DNA of 64,000 nucleotides from the NCBI RefSeq assembly GCF_016862575.1, contig NZ_BONF01000010.1, forward strand, positions 248,001 to 312,000, read 5' to 3'. The DNA comes from Catellatospora bangladeshensis. Lineage in GTDB: Bacteria; Actinomycetota; Actinomycetes; Mycobacteriales; Micromonosporaceae. The stretch's first letter is position 1. Each line of letters opens with the position of its first letter. This document shows, piece by piece, positions 49,856 through 58,064 of the stretch. Below the pieces are notes generated by a model. It made no database searches. It was not told the origin of the DNA and saw nothing but the letters and a program-made list of their open reading frames with translations. The position numbers and the translations under genes are program-made.

Positions 49856-49953
49856 CCGTCGCGTGGCGTGCGGTAGGGCGGTGACATCAGCGCCACGGAG
49901 CTGACGGCGACGCTGACGAGCAGCAGGATCGTGACGAGCAGGTTGATGATCAT
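49831..49953 (-). CDS. 40-residue membrane microprotein
   Basis: On the minus strand ATG 49953 follows GGGGGAGG by 5 bases and opens a 40-codon frame: a single membrane helix (MIINLLVTILLLVSVAVSSV) and a tail ending YRHRHGH with alternating His/Arg. Its 3' end overlaps the end of STAS gene 3 on the other strand by 25 bases. The strong ribosome site and signal-anchor shape support it. The His-rich end next to a Mn2+-linked TerC gene is suggestive only. Confidence 0.55.
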   Translation of the reverse strand: MIINLLVTILLLVSVAVSSVALMSPPYRTPRDGYRHRHGH

Positions 49954-50070
49954 GTGGCCTCCCCCGGGCCGTGACCTTTCCTCCACGGTCACGCCCGACG
50001 CCGCCCCTGGTCAACCTCAGCTTTCTCACCCGTCACACACAGGAAGCTCACAGGTCAGGTGGCTAGCCTG

Positions 50071-50180
50071 GCGCTCCGAGGGGAGTACTTCGGCAAGTTC
50101 GCTCCGGACAGTACGGGCTGGTCATCCAGCCCCCGGATCGGCGCCCGCAGGCGGGTGAAGGAGACCTCAGACCGAAACGT
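50071..50180 (+). ncRNA. yybP-ykoY (Mn2+-sensing) riboswitch upstream of the TerC gene
   Basis: The leader contains GAGGGGAGTACTTCGGCAAG at 50079-50098 and GGTGAAGGAGACCTCAGACC at 50154-50173, matching the two conserved loops of the yybP-ykoY class (GGGGAGUA and a GAGACC-type loop). Between them are two hairpins (for example GGGCTGG/CCAGCCC, and CGCCCGCAGGCGGG). The class typically precedes TerC/Alx-type Mn2+ exporter genes, exactly the gene that follows. After the aptamer a small CAGAC/GTCTG hairpin adjoins the ribosome site, fitting translational control. Confidence 0.75.
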
Positions 50181-50192
50181 CTGGGAGACCTC

Positions 50193-51248
50193 ATGTCCGC
50201 GTCCGTCCTCGCCGCCCCGCTGCAGTCGATCGCCACGCCGACGCTGTGGGCGGTCACCATCGGCGTACTGCTGTTGCTGCTCGCCGTCGACTTCGTCGTC
50301 ACCCGCCGCCCGCACGAGGTCGGCATGCGCGAGGCCGTCGGCTGGAGCGTCTTCTACCTCGCCCTGCCCGCCGTGTTCGGGCTGTTCGTGTGGTGGACCT
50401 ACGGCTCCACGCCGGGCGTGGAGTTCTTCACCGGATACGTGGTCGAGAAGTCCCTGTCCGTGGACAACCTGTTCGTCTTCATGCTGCTGCTGTCGGCGTT
50501 CGCGGTGCCCGCCGCGCTGCGCCAGCGGGTGCTGCTGTACGGCATCGTCGGCGCGCTGGTGCTGCGCGCGATCTTCATCGCGGCGGGCGCCGCCGTGCTG
50601 CAGACCGGCACCTGGGCGTTCCTGCTGTTCGGCGCGGTGCTGCTGGTGACCGCGGTGAAGGTGATGCGCGACGCGACCCGCGACGAGGAGCACCACGTCA
50701 ACATCGGCGACCTGCGCAGCGTACGCCTGCTGCGCCGCCTGATGCCGGTGACCGAGCAGTACCACGGCTCGAAGCTGACCGTGCGCCTGGACGGCGTGCG
50801 GACGCTGACGCCGATGGCGCTGGTCGTCGCCGCCGTGTTCATGACCGACGTGGTGTTCGCGGTCGACTCCGTCCCGGCCGTGTACGGCGTCACCGAGGAC
50901 CCGTACCTGGTCTTCGCGACCAACGCGTTCGCCCTGCTCGGCCTGCGCGCGCTGTACTTCGTGCTGCACAACGCCCTGGGCGCGCTGCGCTACCTCAACC
51001 ACGGCCTCGCGCTGATCCTCGCCTTCATCGGCGTCAAGCTGGTGCTGCACTGGGCGCACACGGTGTGGCCCGCGGTGCCGGACGTGCCGACCCTGCTATC
51101 GCTGGGCGTCATCCTGGGCGTGCTGACCGTCGTGATCGTGGCCAGCGTGCTCGCCAACCGGCGGGACCGCCGCAGCGCCCTCGCCGCCGAGGCCGCGCTC
51201 GCCGTGGACGGATCCCGCGGGGACACCGTCAGCCGCACCGGAGCCTGA
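50193..51248 (+). CDS. TerC/Alx family membrane protein (probable Mn2+ exporter)
   Basis: A 351-residue integral membrane protein with about nine helices. TerC signatures: FFTGYVVEKSLSVDNLFVFM (with the conserved acidic residues), LLYGIVGALVLRAIFIAAGA and VFMTDVVFAVDSVPAVYGVT, with two D-x-x-F/V-A-V-D-type metal motifs. Relatives export Mn2+ and support metalation of secreted enzymes. ATG 50193 follows GGGAG inside a duplicate of the aptamer sequence. The riboswitch-like leader strongly supports a manganese role. Confidence 0.93.
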   Translation: MSASVLAAPLQSIATPTLWAVTIGVLLLLLAVDFVVTRRPHEVGMREAVGWSVFYLALPAVFGLFVWWTYGSTPGVEFFTGYVVEKSLSVDNLFVFMLLLSAFAVPAALRQRVLLYGIVGALVLRAIFIAAGAAVLQTGTWAFLLFGAVLLVTAVKVMRDATRDEEHHVNIGDLRSVRLLRRLMPVTEQYHGSKLTVRLDGVRTLTPMALVVAAVFMTDVVFAVDSVPAVYGVTEDPYLVFATNAFALLGLRALYFVLHNALGALRYLNHGLALILAFIGVKLVLHWAHTVWPAVPDVPTLLSLGVILGVLTVVIVASVLANRRDRRSALAAEAALAVDGSRGDTVSRTGA

Positions 51249-51362
51249 TCAGGGCTGCCGCCGGTCCGGGCGCCGCCACGCCAGGCGCGCCCGGACCGCC
51301 CGCGCGGCCGGGAGTCGGCTGGTAGACAGTTGCCGTTGTCGATACCGGCTACCGTGCGCGTC

Positions 51363-53306
51363 GTGACCGTCCTCATGATGTTCGCTGCCTGCTACGGCGT
51401 ATGGCAGCTCACGATGCTCGCCTCGGCGACGCGCACGGTACGGATGCCGCTGCTGATCCTCGGCGTGGTGACCGGCCTCTACGGGGCCGGCATGCTCGCC
51501 CTGGGCCTGCAGCTGGCCTACACCCGCGGCGTGGCCGCGCTCACCGGCGACTCCGTGGCCGAGATCGTCCGGACGGCCAGCTACACCACGGACCCGCTCA
51601 TCGAGGAGCTGGCCAAGGTGGCGCCGTTCGCCCTGCTCGCGCTGCTGCACCGCAAGGTGCGCGCGCAGTGGGGCCTCACCGACTTCCTGCTGCTCGGCGC
51701 GGCGAGCGGGGCCGGGTTCGCGCTCGTCGAGCAGCTCCTGCGGCACGCCGGCGAGGCCGCGAACGCGGGCGCGGGCGGGCCGGTCCAGGGCTGGACGATC
51801 ATGCGGGGCTTCAGCTTCCTCCAGGTCTGGGGCCTGCCCGACCTGCTGACCTCGTGGCTGCCGACCCCGGTGTCCTACCTCGACGCGTTCGGCACCGACA
51901 CGCCCAGCCCGGACACCAACCTGCACCTGGTGTGGAGCGCGCTGGCCGGGCTCGGGCTCGGCCTGCTGATCCGGGGCAGCGCGCTGCAGCGCCTGGCCGG
52001 GGCGGCGCTGATCGTGTTCCCGTGGCTGGACCACGCCGCGTTCAACCACGACGTGGTCAACCCCGAGGAGGGCGGGTTCATCGGCGTGGTCGCCGGGCCG
52101 CTGGCCTTCCTGCGGCACGCGCTGTGGCTGTACCCGCTGATCGCGCTGGGCGCCGCGACGTTCCTGGACCGGCGTACGCTGCTCGCGGCCAAGCGCGCCT
52201 GGCCGGACACGCTCACCGAGCCGGAGCGGGCCGGGCGTCCCGCGTTCGCGGCGCTGAGCGGGTTCGCGTTCGCCGGGCTGCCGTGGACGCCGTACCCGGC
52301 CTGGGTGTACGTGCTGACCCGGCGCGCCGCGCTGTACGGCCACGGCCGGACCGGCGAGGACGACCCGATGCGGCGCGCCGTCGCCGAGGCCACCACCGCC
52401 CTCGACGAGTCCCGCAGCGCCGAGGCGTGGCGCGGGGCCGGGCTGCGCCGCCGCGCGGGGGTGACGCCGCCGCGCGGGCTGAAGGCGTACCTGCCGCTGC
52501 TGCTCTGGCTCGTGCTGCTGGTGCCCGCGGTGCTGTACTTCCTGCCCGGCGGCCTGCCCACCTTCTCCGGGGTGCAGGAGCTGCTCGGCTCGTCGTTCGT
52601 CTTCCCGCTGGTGATGGCTGGTGCGGTGGCGGGGCTGATCTGGCTCGGCTGGCAGCTGGTGGTCATCGTCCGGCGGCTGCGGCCGTTGCTGGCCGTGCCG
52701 GCCGCGTACGGCGCCGTCACCGCCGAGCTGCGCCTGCTCACCGGCCTCGGCAGCCTCACCGCCGCGGCGAGCAGCCTGCTGTTGGGCCTGGCCGCGGGCG
52801 GCTCGGCCGACCGGCCGATCCTGCCGGCGCACATCCTCGACGCCATCAGCAACACGCTGTTCATCGCGTCGCTGCTGCTGGCCATGCTCGCCATGGTGTG
52901 GTTCCCGCCGTTCGGCATGGCCGCGCTGGCCGGGGGCGGGTTCGAGATCGTCATGACCGCCGCGGCGGGCAAGTTCCTGGCCACGCTGGGCGCGGCGGGC
53001 GCGATGGCGATCCTGGCGATGATGATGGGCGGCAGTGGCAGCGGGGGCCGGGGCGACGACTACTGGGAGGAGAAGTACGGCCAGGACGATCCGCCGCCGC
53101 GCCGGGAGCGCATCAGCGACGCCAACAAGGCCGAGCTGGAGGACTCCGGCTGGCTCAAGAACAAGATCAAGGACCCGCAGACGCGCCGCGACTTCATGAA
53201 GTGGCTGGAGCAGGGACACAAGCAGGGTGAGGCGCACGAGCACCTGCGCCCCGGCTCGCCGGAGGCCGAGGCCAAGCTCGCGGAGTTCCTCGCCGAGATG
53301 CTCTGA
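51363..53306 (+). CDS. PrsW-family intramembrane protease-like protein
   Basis: About 647 residues. The first half is polytopic with the PrsW/CPBP-type motifs: IEELAKVAPFALLALLHRKV (EE-x-x-K, about 79-83), GAGFALVEQLLRHAG (second glutamate), HLVWSALAGLGLGLL and FPWLDHAAFNHDV (histidines). The second half has further membrane helices and a charged C-terminal region (GDDYWEEKYGQDDPPPRRER) of helical type. The putative catalytic glutamates and histidines are present. PrsW cleaves anti-sigma factors in Bacillus; here the target is unknown. GTG 51363 sits 7 bases after TACCGT (51350-51355), suggesting a leaderless transcript; an upstream TTG at 51330 is possible. Confidence 0.82.
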   Translation: MTVLMMFAACYGVWQLTMLASATRTVRMPLLILGVVTGLYGAGMLALGLQLAYTRGVAALTGDSVAEIVRTASYTTDPLIEELAKVAPFALLALLHRKVRAQWGLTDFLLLGAASGAGFALVEQLLRHAGEAANAGAGGPVQGWTIMRGFSFLQVWGLPDLLTSWLPTPVSYLDAFGTDTPSPDTNLHLVWSALAGLGLGLLIRGSALQRLAGAALIVFPWLDHAAFNHDVVNPEEGGFIGVVAGPLAFLRHALWLYPLIALGAATFLDRRTLLAAKRAWPDTLTEPERAGRPAFAALSGFAFAGLPWTPYPAWVYVLTRRAALYGHGRTGEDDPMRRAVAEATTALDESRSAEAWRGAGLRRRAGVTPPRGLKAYLPLLLWLVLLVPAVLYFLPGGLPTFSGVQELLGSSFVFPLVMAGAVAGLIWLGWQLVVIVRRLRPLLAVPAAYGAVTAELRLLTGLGSLTAAASSLLLGLAAGGSADRPILPAHILDAISNTLFIASLLLAMLAMVWFPPFGMAALAGGGFEIVMTAAAGKFLATLGAAGAMAILAMMMGGSGSGGRGDDYWEEKYGQDDPPPRRERISDANKAELEDSGWLKNKIKDPQTRRDFMKWLEQGHKQGEAHEHLRPGSPEAEAKLAEFLAEML

Positions 53307-53313
53307 CCGGAGA

Positions 53314-53365
53314 GTTAAGAAGGGCACCTTCTTCTACGCATAGCGTTAAGAAGGTGCCCTTCCTT
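53314..53365. repeat. 52-bp inverted-repeat element (intact copy 2)
   Basis: Exact reverse complement of 37140-37191. It fills the gap between the convergent PrsW-family gene (stop 53306) and the MBL hydrolase gene (stop 53366), ending at the base next to the latter's stop codon. Probably a bidirectional terminator as well as a dispersed repeat. Confidence 0.92.
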
Positions 53366-54403
53366 TTAGGAGAGGGGTTGCCACCAGGGGTCGAGGGTGG
53401 GTGGGGTGTCGACGTCGACGCGCTCGCCGGGGCGGGGGACGGCGAGGGGGACGTCGTGGGCCTTGCACTCGGCCCAGACGCGGTCGACGGGTTCGGACCA
53501 GGCGTGCAGGGCCAGGTTGAAGGTGGCCCAGTGGACGGGGATGAGGAGGTTGCCGCGCAGGTCGAGGTGTGCGGCCACGGCTTCCTCGGGGAACATGTGG
53601 ATCTCGGGCCAGCCCTTGTCGTAGGCGCCGATCTGCATGAGGGTGGCGTCGAAGGGGCCGTGGCGCTCGCCGATCGCGGCGTAGCCGTCGAAGTAGCCGG
53701 AATCGCCGGTGTAGAAGACCCGGCGGTGCTCGCCCGCGACCACCCAGGAGCTCCACAGGGTGCCGTTGCGGCGCAGCGTACGGCCGGAGAAGTGGCGGGC
53801 CTCGGTGGCGGTGAGGGTCAGCCCGGCGACATCGGCGCTCTCCTCCCAGTCCAGCTCGATGATGCGGGACTCGGGCACGCCCCAGCGGGCCAGGTGCGCG
53901 CCCACGCCCAGCGGCACCAGGAACGGTGCTTGCTGGCTGCGGTTGAGCGCCTGGATGGTGGGCATGTCGAGGTGGTCGTAGTGGTCGTGGGAGATGACGA
54001 TCGCGTCGAGCCGGGGCACGTCGGCCAGCGCGACGGGCATCGCGTGCAGCCGCTTCGGGCCGACGCCCGGGGTCGGCGAGCACCGGTCGCTCCACACCGG
54101 GTCGAGCAGCACCCGCCTGCCCTCGATCTCGACGAGCACGGTGGCGTGGCCGTACCAGGTCAGGTGCAGGCCGGACGCGGCGGTGGCGGCGGGCGGCTCG
54201 GTGACCAGCGGCACCGGGCCGGACGGCCGCCGCTTCTCGCCACCGGTGAGGAACTCGCGGACCGACGGGCGGCTGTCCCCGCCGACCATGGTTCGGGTCT
54301 GCATCGTGTTGTGGAAGGCGCCGTCGCGGTAGTGCGGCGAGCGCCGCACGCGCTCCGCGCGGGCTCCGGTGGGCTGGGCGCCCAGGGCGGCGAGGATGGT
54401 CAT
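53366..54403 (-). CDS. MBL-fold hydrolase, NAPE-PLD/UlaG-like
   Basis: A 345-residue metallo-beta-lactamase-fold protein. Metal motifs: HLTWYGHATVLVEIEGRRVL at the entry strand, SHDHYDHLD (HxHxDH), GDSGYFDGYAAIGERHGPFD and PVHWATFNLALHAW (final His). The overall pattern with an N-terminal extension (FHNTMQTRTMVGG) matches the NAPE-PLD-like group of lipid phosphodiesterases. Substrate is not certain. The upstream SDR gene ends 26 bases before its start, so both form an operon. ATG 54403. Confidence 0.9.
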   Translation of the reverse strand: MTILAALGAQPTGARAERVRRSPHYRDGAFHNTMQTRTMVGGDSRPSVREFLTGGEKRRPSGPVPLVTEPPAATAASGLHLTWYGHATVLVEIEGRRVLLDPVWSDRCSPTPGVGPKRLHAMPVALADVPRLDAIVISHDHYDHLDMPTIQALNRSQQAPFLVPLGVGAHLARWGVPESRIIELDWEESADVAGLTLTATEARHFSGRTLRRNGTLWSSWVVAGEHRRVFYTGDSGYFDGYAAIGERHGPFDATLMQIGAYDKGWPEIHMFPEEAVAAHLDLRGNLLIPVHWATFNLALHAWSEPVDRVWAECKAHDVPLAVPRPGERVDVDTPPTLDPWWQPLS

Positions 54404-54429
54404 CGAATCGTCCTAAACGGTCGGTGGGT

Positions 54430-55362
54430 TCAGACTGGGTACGTGACGCCGGTGAGCTGGAGCGACTCCTGCCACAGGCGGCGCTGGGCGAGCTTGTCGT
54501 GCGAGCGGGCGGACGAGGCGACGCGGCGCGGATGGCCCTTGACCTCGCCGAGCCCGTCGGGGCCGTAGTACTCGCCGCCGCGCACGTCCAGGTCCGTGGC
54601 GGCGCGCAGGGTGGGCAGCGCGCCCTGCGCGGCACTCTGGCTGAGCAGCGGGCCGACGATCGGGAACAGAGCCCGGATCAGCGGCGGCGAGTTGCGGACC
54701 AGCTCGGTGGCCGAGCCGCCGGGGTGCGCCGCGACGGCTGCCGTGTCCACCCCCGCGACCTCCAGGCGGCGCTGCAGCTCGTACGTGAACATCAGGTTGG
54801 CCAGCTTCGACTGCGCGTAGGCGCGGTGGCGGCCGTACCCGCGCTCGGACTGGAGGTCGTCGAAGTCGATCCGGCCGCTGCGGTGGCCGATGCTGCTGAC
54901 GGTGACCACGCGGGAGCCCGCCACGGGCAGCAGCCGGTCCAGCACCAGCCCGGTGAAGGCGAAATGGCCCAGGTGGTTGGTGCCGAACTGCAGCTCGAAC
55001 CCGTCGGCGGTGGTGCTGCGCGGCGGCCACATCACGCCCGCATTGTTCACCAGCAGGTCCACCTCGGGGTGGCGTTCGCGCAGCTCGGCGGCGGCGGCGC
55101 GGACGGAGGCGAGGTCGGACAGGTCCAGCGCGAGCGTCTGCACCCGCGCGCCGGGCGCGGCGGCCTCGATGCGGGCCACGGCGTCGGCGGCCCGGCGCGG
55201 GTCGCGGCAGGCGAGCACCACGGTCGCGCCGTGGGCGGCGAGCACCTGGGCGGTCTCGTAGCCGAGGCCGGTGTTGGCGCCGGTGATCACGGCGACCCGG
55301 CCGGTCTGGTCGGGCACATCGGCCGCGGTCCAGCGGCGGGCCCTGGTGGCTGTCGGGGTCAT
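54430..55362 (-). CDS. Short-chain dehydrogenase (retinol-dehydrogenase-like)
   Basis: A 310-residue SDR. ATG 55362 follows GAGGAG. Cofactor motif TGANTGLGYETAQVLAAHGA (TGxxxGxG), NNAGVM, and catalytic S in VVTVSSIGHRSG and YAQSK (Y-x-x-x-K); the extended C terminus (HPGGSATELVRNS, GGEYYGPDGLGEVKGHPRRV) is typical of the protochlorophyllide reductase/retinol dehydrogenase-like group. It is divergent from the TetR gene, with both promoters in 105 bp carrying two CGGAACGT motifs. Confidence 0.92.
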   Translation of the reverse strand: MTPTATRARRWTAADVPDQTGRVAVITGANTGLGYETAQVLAAHGATVVLACRDPRRAADAVARIEAAAPGARVQTLALDLSDLASVRAAAAELRERHPEVDLLVNNAGVMWPPRSTTADGFELQFGTNHLGHFAFTGLVLDRLLPVAGSRVVTVSSIGHRSGRIDFDDLQSERGYGRHRAYAQSKLANLMFTYELQRRLEVAGVDTAAVAAHPGGSATELVRNSPPLIRALFPIVGPLLSQSAAQGALPTLRAATDLDVRGGEYYGPDGLGEVKGHPRRVASSARSHDKLAQRRLWQESLQLTGVTYPV

Positions 55363-55387
55363 CGGCGGAACTCCTCGGGCATATAAT

Positions 55388-55428
55388 CGGAACGTGCGCC
55401 CCACTTACTATACGGAACGTTCGCTCCG
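55388..55428. promoter_or_regulatory. Candidate TetR operator region
   Basis: CGGAACGT occurs at 55388-55395 and again at 55413-55420; the second is part of the imperfect palindrome CGGAACGTTCGCTCCG (55413-55428). The segment also contains TATAGT on the minus strand (55406-55411), a plausible -10 for the SDR gene, so binding would block that promoter. Confidence 0.5.
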
Positions 55429-55467
55429 GTTAGCCAGTGACCCAGGTCTCCCCGTCCGGGTGACGCC

Positions 55468-56046
55468 GTGAGCGACCGTTCCGGCACGGTGGAGCCCGTG
55501 AAGCCGCTGCGCGCCGACGCCCGCCGCAACCGCGCCAAGGTGCTCCAGGTCGCCTACGAGGTGTTCGCCGCGGAAGGGCTGGGCGTGCCCATCGACGAGA
55601 TCGCGCGCCGGGCCGGGGTCGGCGCGGGCACGGTCTACCGCCACTTCCCCACCAAGGAGGCCCTCTACCGGGCGATCGTGGTGGACCGGGTCGAGCACCT
55701 GGTGGCCACCGCCCGCGAGCTGGCCGCCACACAAGCCCCCGGCGAGGCCTTCTACGCCTTCTTCGACCTGATGACCACCGAGGGCGCCACCGACAAGGGC
55801 CTGGCCGACGCGCTGGCCGGAGAGGGCATCGACCTGGGCGACGTGATGCCCGAGCACGAGCGCGCGTTCAAGGACGCGCTGGGCCAGCTGCTGAGACTCG
55901 CCCAGGCCGCCGGGACGGTGCGGCCCGACGTCACCGTCGCCGACGTCAAGACGCTCATGGTCGGCTGCCAGGCGATGCAGCGCTACGGCGGGGACGCCGC
56001 CCCGGAGCGCGTGCTCGGCGTGGTGCGCGAGGGCCTGCGCCCCTGA
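55468..56046 (+). CDS. TetR-family transcriptional regulator
   Basis: A 192-residue regulator. HTH at about 20-66: RRNRAKVLQVAYEVFAAEGL, VPIDEIARRAGVGAGTVYRH and FPTKEALYRAI. The ligand-binding domain follows. GTG 55468 is taken as start; GTG 55498 with GGAG upstream is possible. Divergent orientation to the SDR/MBL operon and the palindrome between them point to control of that operon, probably by de-repression through a small ligand. Confidence 0.9.
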   Translation: MSDRSGTVEPVKPLRADARRNRAKVLQVAYEVFAAEGLGVPIDEIARRAGVGAGTVYRHFPTKEALYRAIVVDRVEHLVATARELAATQAPGEAFYAFFDLMTTEGATDKGLADALAGEGIDLGDVMPEHERAFKDALGQLLRLAQAAGTVRPDVTVADVKTLMVGCQAMQRYGGDAAPERVLGVVREGLRP

Positions 56047-56096
56047 ACCACGGCGAGCCGCCTGCCCGAGCGCCCGCGGCACGGCACGATGGGCAC

Positions 56097-56810
56097 GTGG
56101 ACGCAGCATCGCCCAGGATCGTGGTGGTAACCGGAGCCAACCGGGGCATCGGCCGGGAGGTCGTCCGGCAGCTCTACGCCCGCGGCGACACCGTCGTGCT
56201 CGGCTCCCGCGACCACACCAAGGGCGCCCAGGCCGCCGAGGAGATCACCGCCGGGCAGGACGGCGGGCAGCTGCTCGCGCTGCACATGGACGTCACCGAC
56301 CCGGCCGTCCTGCGCTCGGCCGCGGCCACCGTCGGGGAGCGGTTCGGCCGGGTCGACGTACTGGTCAACAACGCCGCGATCCTCTACGACACCTGGCAGT
56401 CGGCCGTCACCGCCGACCTGGACACGGTGCGCGCGGCGCTGGAGACCAACCTGCTCGGCGCCTGGCAGACCACCCTGGCGCTGCTGCCGCTGCTGCGCGT
56501 GGGGCAGCGCCCGCGCATCGTCAACGTGTCCAGCGAGGCCGGGTCGCTGGAGACCATGGGCACGGGCGCGCCCGCGTACGCCGTGTCGAAGACCGCGCTC
56601 AACGCGCTGACCCGCCAGCTCGCCGTCGAGCTTTCCACCAGCGGCATCCTGGTCAACGCGGTCTGTCCGGGGTGGATCGCCACGGACATGGGCGGGCCGG
56701 GCGGGCGCCCGGTCGCCGAGGGCGCGGCGAGCGTGCTGTGGGCGGCCGACCTGCCCGAGAACGGCCCGACCGGCGGCTTCTTCCGGCACGGCGTGCCGCT
56801 GCCGTGGTGA
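56097..56810 (+). CDS. Short-chain dehydrogenase
   Basis: A 237-residue classical SDR: IVVVTGANRGIGREVVRQLY (TGxxxGxG), NNAAIL (NNAG variant), VNVSSEAGS and YAVSKTALNALTRQLAVELS (Y-x-x-x-K), then VNAVCPGWIATDMGGPGGRP. NADP use is likely because of the basic residue after the second strand (GSRDH). Similar to carbonyl reductase-type SDRs. GTG 56097 has a CACGAT box 6 bases before it and no ribosome site, so it may be leaderless. Single gene, 50 bases after the TetR gene. Confidence 0.92.
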   Translation: MDAASPRIVVVTGANRGIGREVVRQLYARGDTVVLGSRDHTKGAQAAEEITAGQDGGQLLALHMDVTDPAVLRSAAATVGERFGRVDVLVNNAAILYDTWQSAVTADLDTVRAALETNLLGAWQTTLALLPLLRVGQRPRIVNVSSEAGSLETMGTGAPAYAVSKTALNALTRQLAVELSTSGILVNAVCPGWIATDMGGPGGRPVAEGAASVLWAADLPENGPTGGFFRHGVPLPW

Positions 56811-56876
56811 CGACAGGTGCCGGGGAGGCGCGCCCCGCCGAGTTCACCGCGGCGGTGCGCGCCTTCCTCGGCAGGG

Positions 56877-57566
56877 TCACTTCCCGTACGTGACGTAGTC
56901 CTGGTCGTCGTCCGGCGGGCTGCCCAGCGAGCAGATCTTGCCGTACTTGGCCAGCACCAGGCGGCCGTCACGGGCGTCGGACTCGTCGTCGAACACGTGC
57001 AGCACGTGGTCGTCGTCCTTGACCCGCCAGCCGTGCCCGCTGCCCATGTCGTTGACCTGGAGGTTGCCGCGGTCGTACGACGAGCAGGCCTCGTCCTCGC
57101 CGGGGATGGTGGTGCGCTTGCCGGACGAGTCGCGCCAGTAGTCGAAGACGTAGGCGTTCTCGTCCTCGCGCCCGTTGCCGCGGCCGATGAAGCAGTGCCG
57201 CTTGTAGCGCTGGGCCAGGGCCAGACCCTGCTCGCCGATCTGCTCGCCCGGCCCGCCGTGCAGGCGGGCGACCACCTTGGACCCGTCGCGGACCTCGTGG
57301 ATGCCGGCCTCGTAGTGCACCGTCAGGTTGTTCGGGTTGTAGGAGACGCAGTCGGCCGGCGACGGCCACGACGGGGCCGCCGGGGACGGCCGGGCGGAGG
57401 TGCGGGCCGGGGACGGCGCGGCCGAGGTCGCCGGGGCGGCCGACGGGCTCATCACGCTGGAGAACGTCGGCGGTGCGGTGACCGGGTCACCGCCCTTGCC
57501 GCCGCAGGCGGTGCCGGCGGCCAGCACGCAGGCCGCGATCAGGATCAGGCGAGGGGTTCGGCGCAT
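56877..57566 (-). CDS. Secreted lipoprotein of unknown function
   Basis: A 229-residue lipoprotein: signal with lipobox AAGTAC (cysteine about 21), a Thr/Ser/Pro/Ala-rich spacer (about 35-70), then a globular domain with CVSYNPNNLTVHYEAGIHEV, LARYKRHCFIGRGN-like strand order, YVFDYWRDSSGK and HVLHVFDDESDARDGRLVLA. Two near-identical strand-loop segments suggest a duplicated small beta domain; several cysteines may pair. No family assigned. Similar lipoproteins occur widely in Micromonosporaceae as orphans. Single gene. Confidence 0.7.
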   Translation of the reverse strand: MRRTPRLILIAACVLAAGTACGGKGGDPVTAPPTFSSVMSPSAAPATSAAPSPARTSARPSPAAPSWPSPADCVSYNPNNLTVHYEAGIHEVRDGSKVVARLHGGPGEQIGEQGLALAQRYKRHCFIGRGNGREDENAYVFDYWRDSSGKRTTIPGEDEACSSYDRGNLQVNDMGSGHGWRVKDDDHVLHVFDDESDARDGRLVLAKYGKICSLGSPPDDDQDYVTYGK

Positions 57567-57674
57567 GCCTGGATGGTAGGGGCGCGACCGCCGGATCTCA
57601 GTCGGGAAAGCGCCCGCCCGCGGTGCCGTACCCGACAGACCGGGCCGCGCCGCGGCGGCCCGGTCCGCCTGTGC

Positions 57675-58064
57675 TCAGCCCCGGTACTCGGCGATCTGCA
57701 TGAGGTTGCCGCAGGTGTCGTCGAAGACGGCGGTGACCACCGGGCCCATCTCCGTCGGCGGCTGGGTGAACACGACGCCCAGCTTGGTGAGGCGCTCGTA
57801 CTCGGCGTGCACGTCGGTGACCGCGAGGGAGTTGAACGGGATGCCGTCGGCTACCAGCGCCGCCTTGAACGGCTTGGCCGCCGGGTGGCCGTCCGGCTCC
57901 AGCACCAGCTCGACGCCGTCCGGGTCCTCGGGCGATACGACGGTGATCCAGCGGGCCTCGCCCATCGGGATGTCGTGCTTCGTCACGAAGCCGAGCACGT
58001 CGGTGTAGAAGGCCAGTGCCTTGTCCTGGTCGTCGACGAGGACGCTGGTCAGGGTGACTCTCAT
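57675..58064 (-). CDS. VOC (glyoxalase/bleomycin resistance) superfamily protein
   Basis: A 129-residue single VOC domain made of two beta-alpha-beta-beta-beta modules: VTLTSVLVDDQDKALAFYTD, VSPEDPDGVELVLEPDGHPA, VTDVHAEYERLTKLGVVFTQ and FDDTCGNLMQIAEY. The usual metal-ligand glutamates (ELVLE) are present; the first-strand histidine is replaced. Exact activity is unknown. ATG 58064 follows AGGAGA and overlaps the ArsR stop (ATGA), so it is the second gene of an ArsR-controlled operon. Confidence 0.9.
   Translation of the reverse strand: MRVTLTSVLVDDQDKALAFYTDVLGFVTKHDIPMGEARWITVVSPEDPDGVELVLEPDGHPAAKPFKAALVADGIPFNSLAVTDVHAEYERLTKLGVVFTQPPTEMGPVVTAVFDDTCGNLMQIAEYRG

Noticed and set aside
51249-53327. 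A 692-codon minus-strand frame opposite the PrsW-family gene
   Set aside because: Shadow frame without domains; it crosses the terminator repeat.
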